Origin: an uncultured Fibrobacterota bacterium
Lineage (GTDB): Bacteria; Fibrobacterota; Chitinivibrionia; Chitinivibrionales; CAIOZP01
DNA length: 5,700 nucleotides
Assembly: GCA_903862805.1 (NCBI GenBank)
Contig: CAIOZP010000024.1
Location: 1 to 5,700, forward strand
Direction: 5' to 3'
Made by a program: the position numbers and the translations under genes. The notes under the pieces are model-generated. The model was not told the origin of the DNA, ran no database searches, and worked only from the letters and a program-made list of their open reading frames with translations. Below are positions 4,325-5,700 of this stretch, in pieces (the first letter of the stretch is position 1; every line of letters begins with the position of its first letter).

Positions 4325-5700
4325 ATGAACGCGAATATCCACCCGACACTGCATGTTCTCTGGCTGACCCTTCCGGTCATCTCCATTGTCATGCTCCTGA
4401 TCTGGTCGAAAAGGCGCGACAAAAATCCATGGCTCTTTTACTGGACAACTGCGATTCTTGCTCTTACCATCGGCTCGGCATTCTTTCTATTCAGATCTAT
4501 CAGCCGAGATCCTGTGCCGGAATCAATAATGGTCATGGCTTTTCTGTGTCTGATAATTCTCGTATATCACCTCATGTTCAACATGCGTCGGAGCGCCGTG
4601 GCACTTGCCGAGAGCGAAGCCCGATACAGATCCATTTTAGACAACGGTGCGATGGGAATGTTCATACTCGACGCCGACTATCATTTCGAATTTCTGAACG
4701 ATGAATTCTCGCGGATGCTTCATATCCCAAAAAGTCAATTGACCGGTATGGACTTCAGGGAAATCCTGACTCCCGACGCATTGGAAACTGTCACCGAAAA
4801 CTATCGCCGACGGCTCGCCGGACTCGATGCCCCAAAGCATTATTTCCTGACTGTAAACAACGGTAAAAGCGAGAGGCGCATCCTCGAAATGTGGATCACC
4901 ACCTTCACCGACCGGCACAATTCGCAAAGACCAATCGCACAGGTCATGGATGTTACCGAACGTGTTCAGAACGAACACCTGATCCGCAAGTACAACAGCG
5001 ATCTTGAGCTGATCGTCGAAGAACGCACGAAGCAGCTTGCTGATTCCGATAAGCTCGCGGCACTCGGGCTGCTTGTGAGCGGAACAGCGCACGAGATCAA
5101 CAATCCTGCGACCTTCATCCTGCTCAACGCAACAATCGTAAAGCAGGCCTGGGAAGCTATTATGCCGGCAATCGCAAGCTCGAACGATCTCGCCAATATT
5201 CATGTCGGGGTCAAAGCTCTGCGTGAAATAGCGCCAAGAATCGCCGACTCGATAGATGGTATTCACGAAGGCGTAGATCGGATAAAACGTATTGTCGATG
5301 ACCTTCGCGCCTACTCGACATCCGATCACAATGGGATGTTGGACAGAGTCGAGATCAACGAAGCCCTGCGGTCGGCCTTGCGGATCGTCGATGGAGAAAT
5401 CCGCAGGCGTGATGCCGACATTCAGCTTCATCTTTCTCACGACCTGCCGGTGATTACTGGCAACTTTCATCGCATCGAACAGGCCCTGATCAACATAATC
5501 CATAACGCATGCCTTGCCCTCGACGAGCATCCGCGCACTATCACGATATCAACTGCGGCCATCATCGAACGCAATACCATTCTTCTCAAGATCAAAGACA
5601 GCGGCCACGGAATCGCCGAAGAAAATCTGGCAAAAATATTCGACCCGTTCTACACAACAAGACGCGCCAACGGAGGCACCGGTCTTGGAATGTCTATCAC
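4325..5700 (+). CDS. Membrane-bound PAS sensor histidine kinase, 3' end outside the window
   Basis: 458 complete codons are present and the frame is still open at the right edge. Three membrane segments are likely (about 9-27, 38-57 and 67-86), with short loops and no large periplasmic domain; positively charged SKRRDK and NMRRS place loop 1 and the rest inside. A PAS domain spans about 93-212, starting SEARYRSILDNG and ending VMDVTERVQ. A short coiled-coil linker follows to 240. The phosphoacceptor is H256 in GTAHEINNP. The catalytic ATPase domain shows the N-box (N390 and N394 in LINIIHNACLAL), G1 (D425-S-G-H-G429), F-box IFDPFYTT (439-446) and G2 GGTGLGMSI (450-458), where the window ends. 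Such kinases phosphorylate a response regulator; none is visible here, and the signal is unknown. ATG 4325 has GGAAG (4314-4318) spaced 6 nt and an in-frame TAA directly upstream. The gene lies 76 nt after the sigma factor, so cotranscription is possible. Confidence 0.93.
   Translation, partial: MNANIHPTLHVLWLTLPVISIVMLLIWSKRRDKNPWLFYWTTAILALTIGSAFFLFRSISRDPVPESIMVMAFLCLIILVYHLMFNMRRSAVALAESEARYRSILDNGAMGMFILDADYHFEFLNDEFSRMLHIPKSQLTGMDFREILTPDALETVTENYRRRLAGLDAPKHYFLTVNNGKSERRILEMWITTFTDRHNSQRPIAQVMDVTERVQNEHLIRKYNSDLELIVEERTKQLADSDKLAALGLLVSGTAHEINNPATFILLNATIVKQAWEAIMPAIASSNDLANIHVGVKALREIAPRIADSIDGIHEGVDRIKRIVDDLRAYSTSDHNGMLDRVEINEALRSALRIVDGEIRRRDADIQLHLSHDLPVITGNFHRIEQALINIIHNACLALDEHPRTITISTAAIIERNTILLKIKDSGHGIAEENLAKIFDPFYTTRRANGGTGLGMSI

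Noticed and set aside
4637..5530. 297-codon minus-strand open frame opposite the kinase
   Set aside because: The plus strand encodes a complete H-box, N-box, G1, F and G2 series. The minus-strand product has no family features and arises from codon bias on the sense strand.
1..5700. CRISPR array, tRNA, rRNA, insertion sequence or riboswitch
   Set aside because: I found no regularly spaced repeats, cloverleaf-like segments, transposase motifs or terminal inverted repeats. No leader is long enough to hold a known riboswitch except 2416-2600, which shows none I recognise.

Overview
The window reads as a compact bacterial chromosome segment of roughly balanced base composition, with no sign of a mobile element, CRISPR array, tRNA or rRNA. 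The gene content (flavodiiron oxygen reductase, a rubrerythrin-type ferritin-like protein and rubredoxin) points to an anaerobe or microaerophile that must dispose of oxygen and peroxide. The short sigma-70 factor lacks region 1.1 and resembles primary sigma factors of the Bacteroidetes/Chlorobi/Fibrobacteres side of the tree. In contrast, HisE and HisG resemble the actinobacterial versions. I therefore cannot assign a phylum with confidence.

Layout. The left part (1-2415) is a minus-strand operon. Transcription begins near 2436 and runs leftward through fprA (flavodiiron protein), hisE (overlapping fprA by 4 nt), hisG (23 nt further on) and an NAD-dependent sugar-nucleotide epimerase/reductase-like gene (10 nt after hisG) that leaves the window at position 1. 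The 185-bp region 2416-2600 separates this operon from a plus-strand operon and carries candidate promoters in both directions. The plus-strand operon is a two-iron ferritin-like protein (2601-3098) followed 20 nt later by a 52-residue rubredoxin (3119-3277). Two consecutive hairpins (3279-3307 and 3323-3348) close it. A sigma-70 factor (3391-4248) follows, and 76 nt later comes a membrane-bound PAS histidine kinase (4325 onward) that runs off the right edge without a stop.

How the genes fit. FprA and the ferritin-like protein are the terminal oxidoreductases of an oxygen/peroxide-reducing system, and rubredoxin is the usual electron carrier to both families; their divergent arrangement is a coherent oxidative-stress module. 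HisG and HisE carry out steps 1 and 2 of histidine biosynthesis. Their tight coupling to fprA is unusual and has no obvious biochemical reason. The sigma factor and kinase may form a separate regulatory unit; nothing in the sequence shows that they control the redox genes.

There is no gene-free stretch above 300 bases; the longest is the divergent intergenic region. I see no strong evidence for a wholly new system. The most notable points are the fprA-hisE coupling, the actinobacterial-type hisEG pair in a genome with a non-actinobacterial-looking sigma factor, and the divergent redox module.
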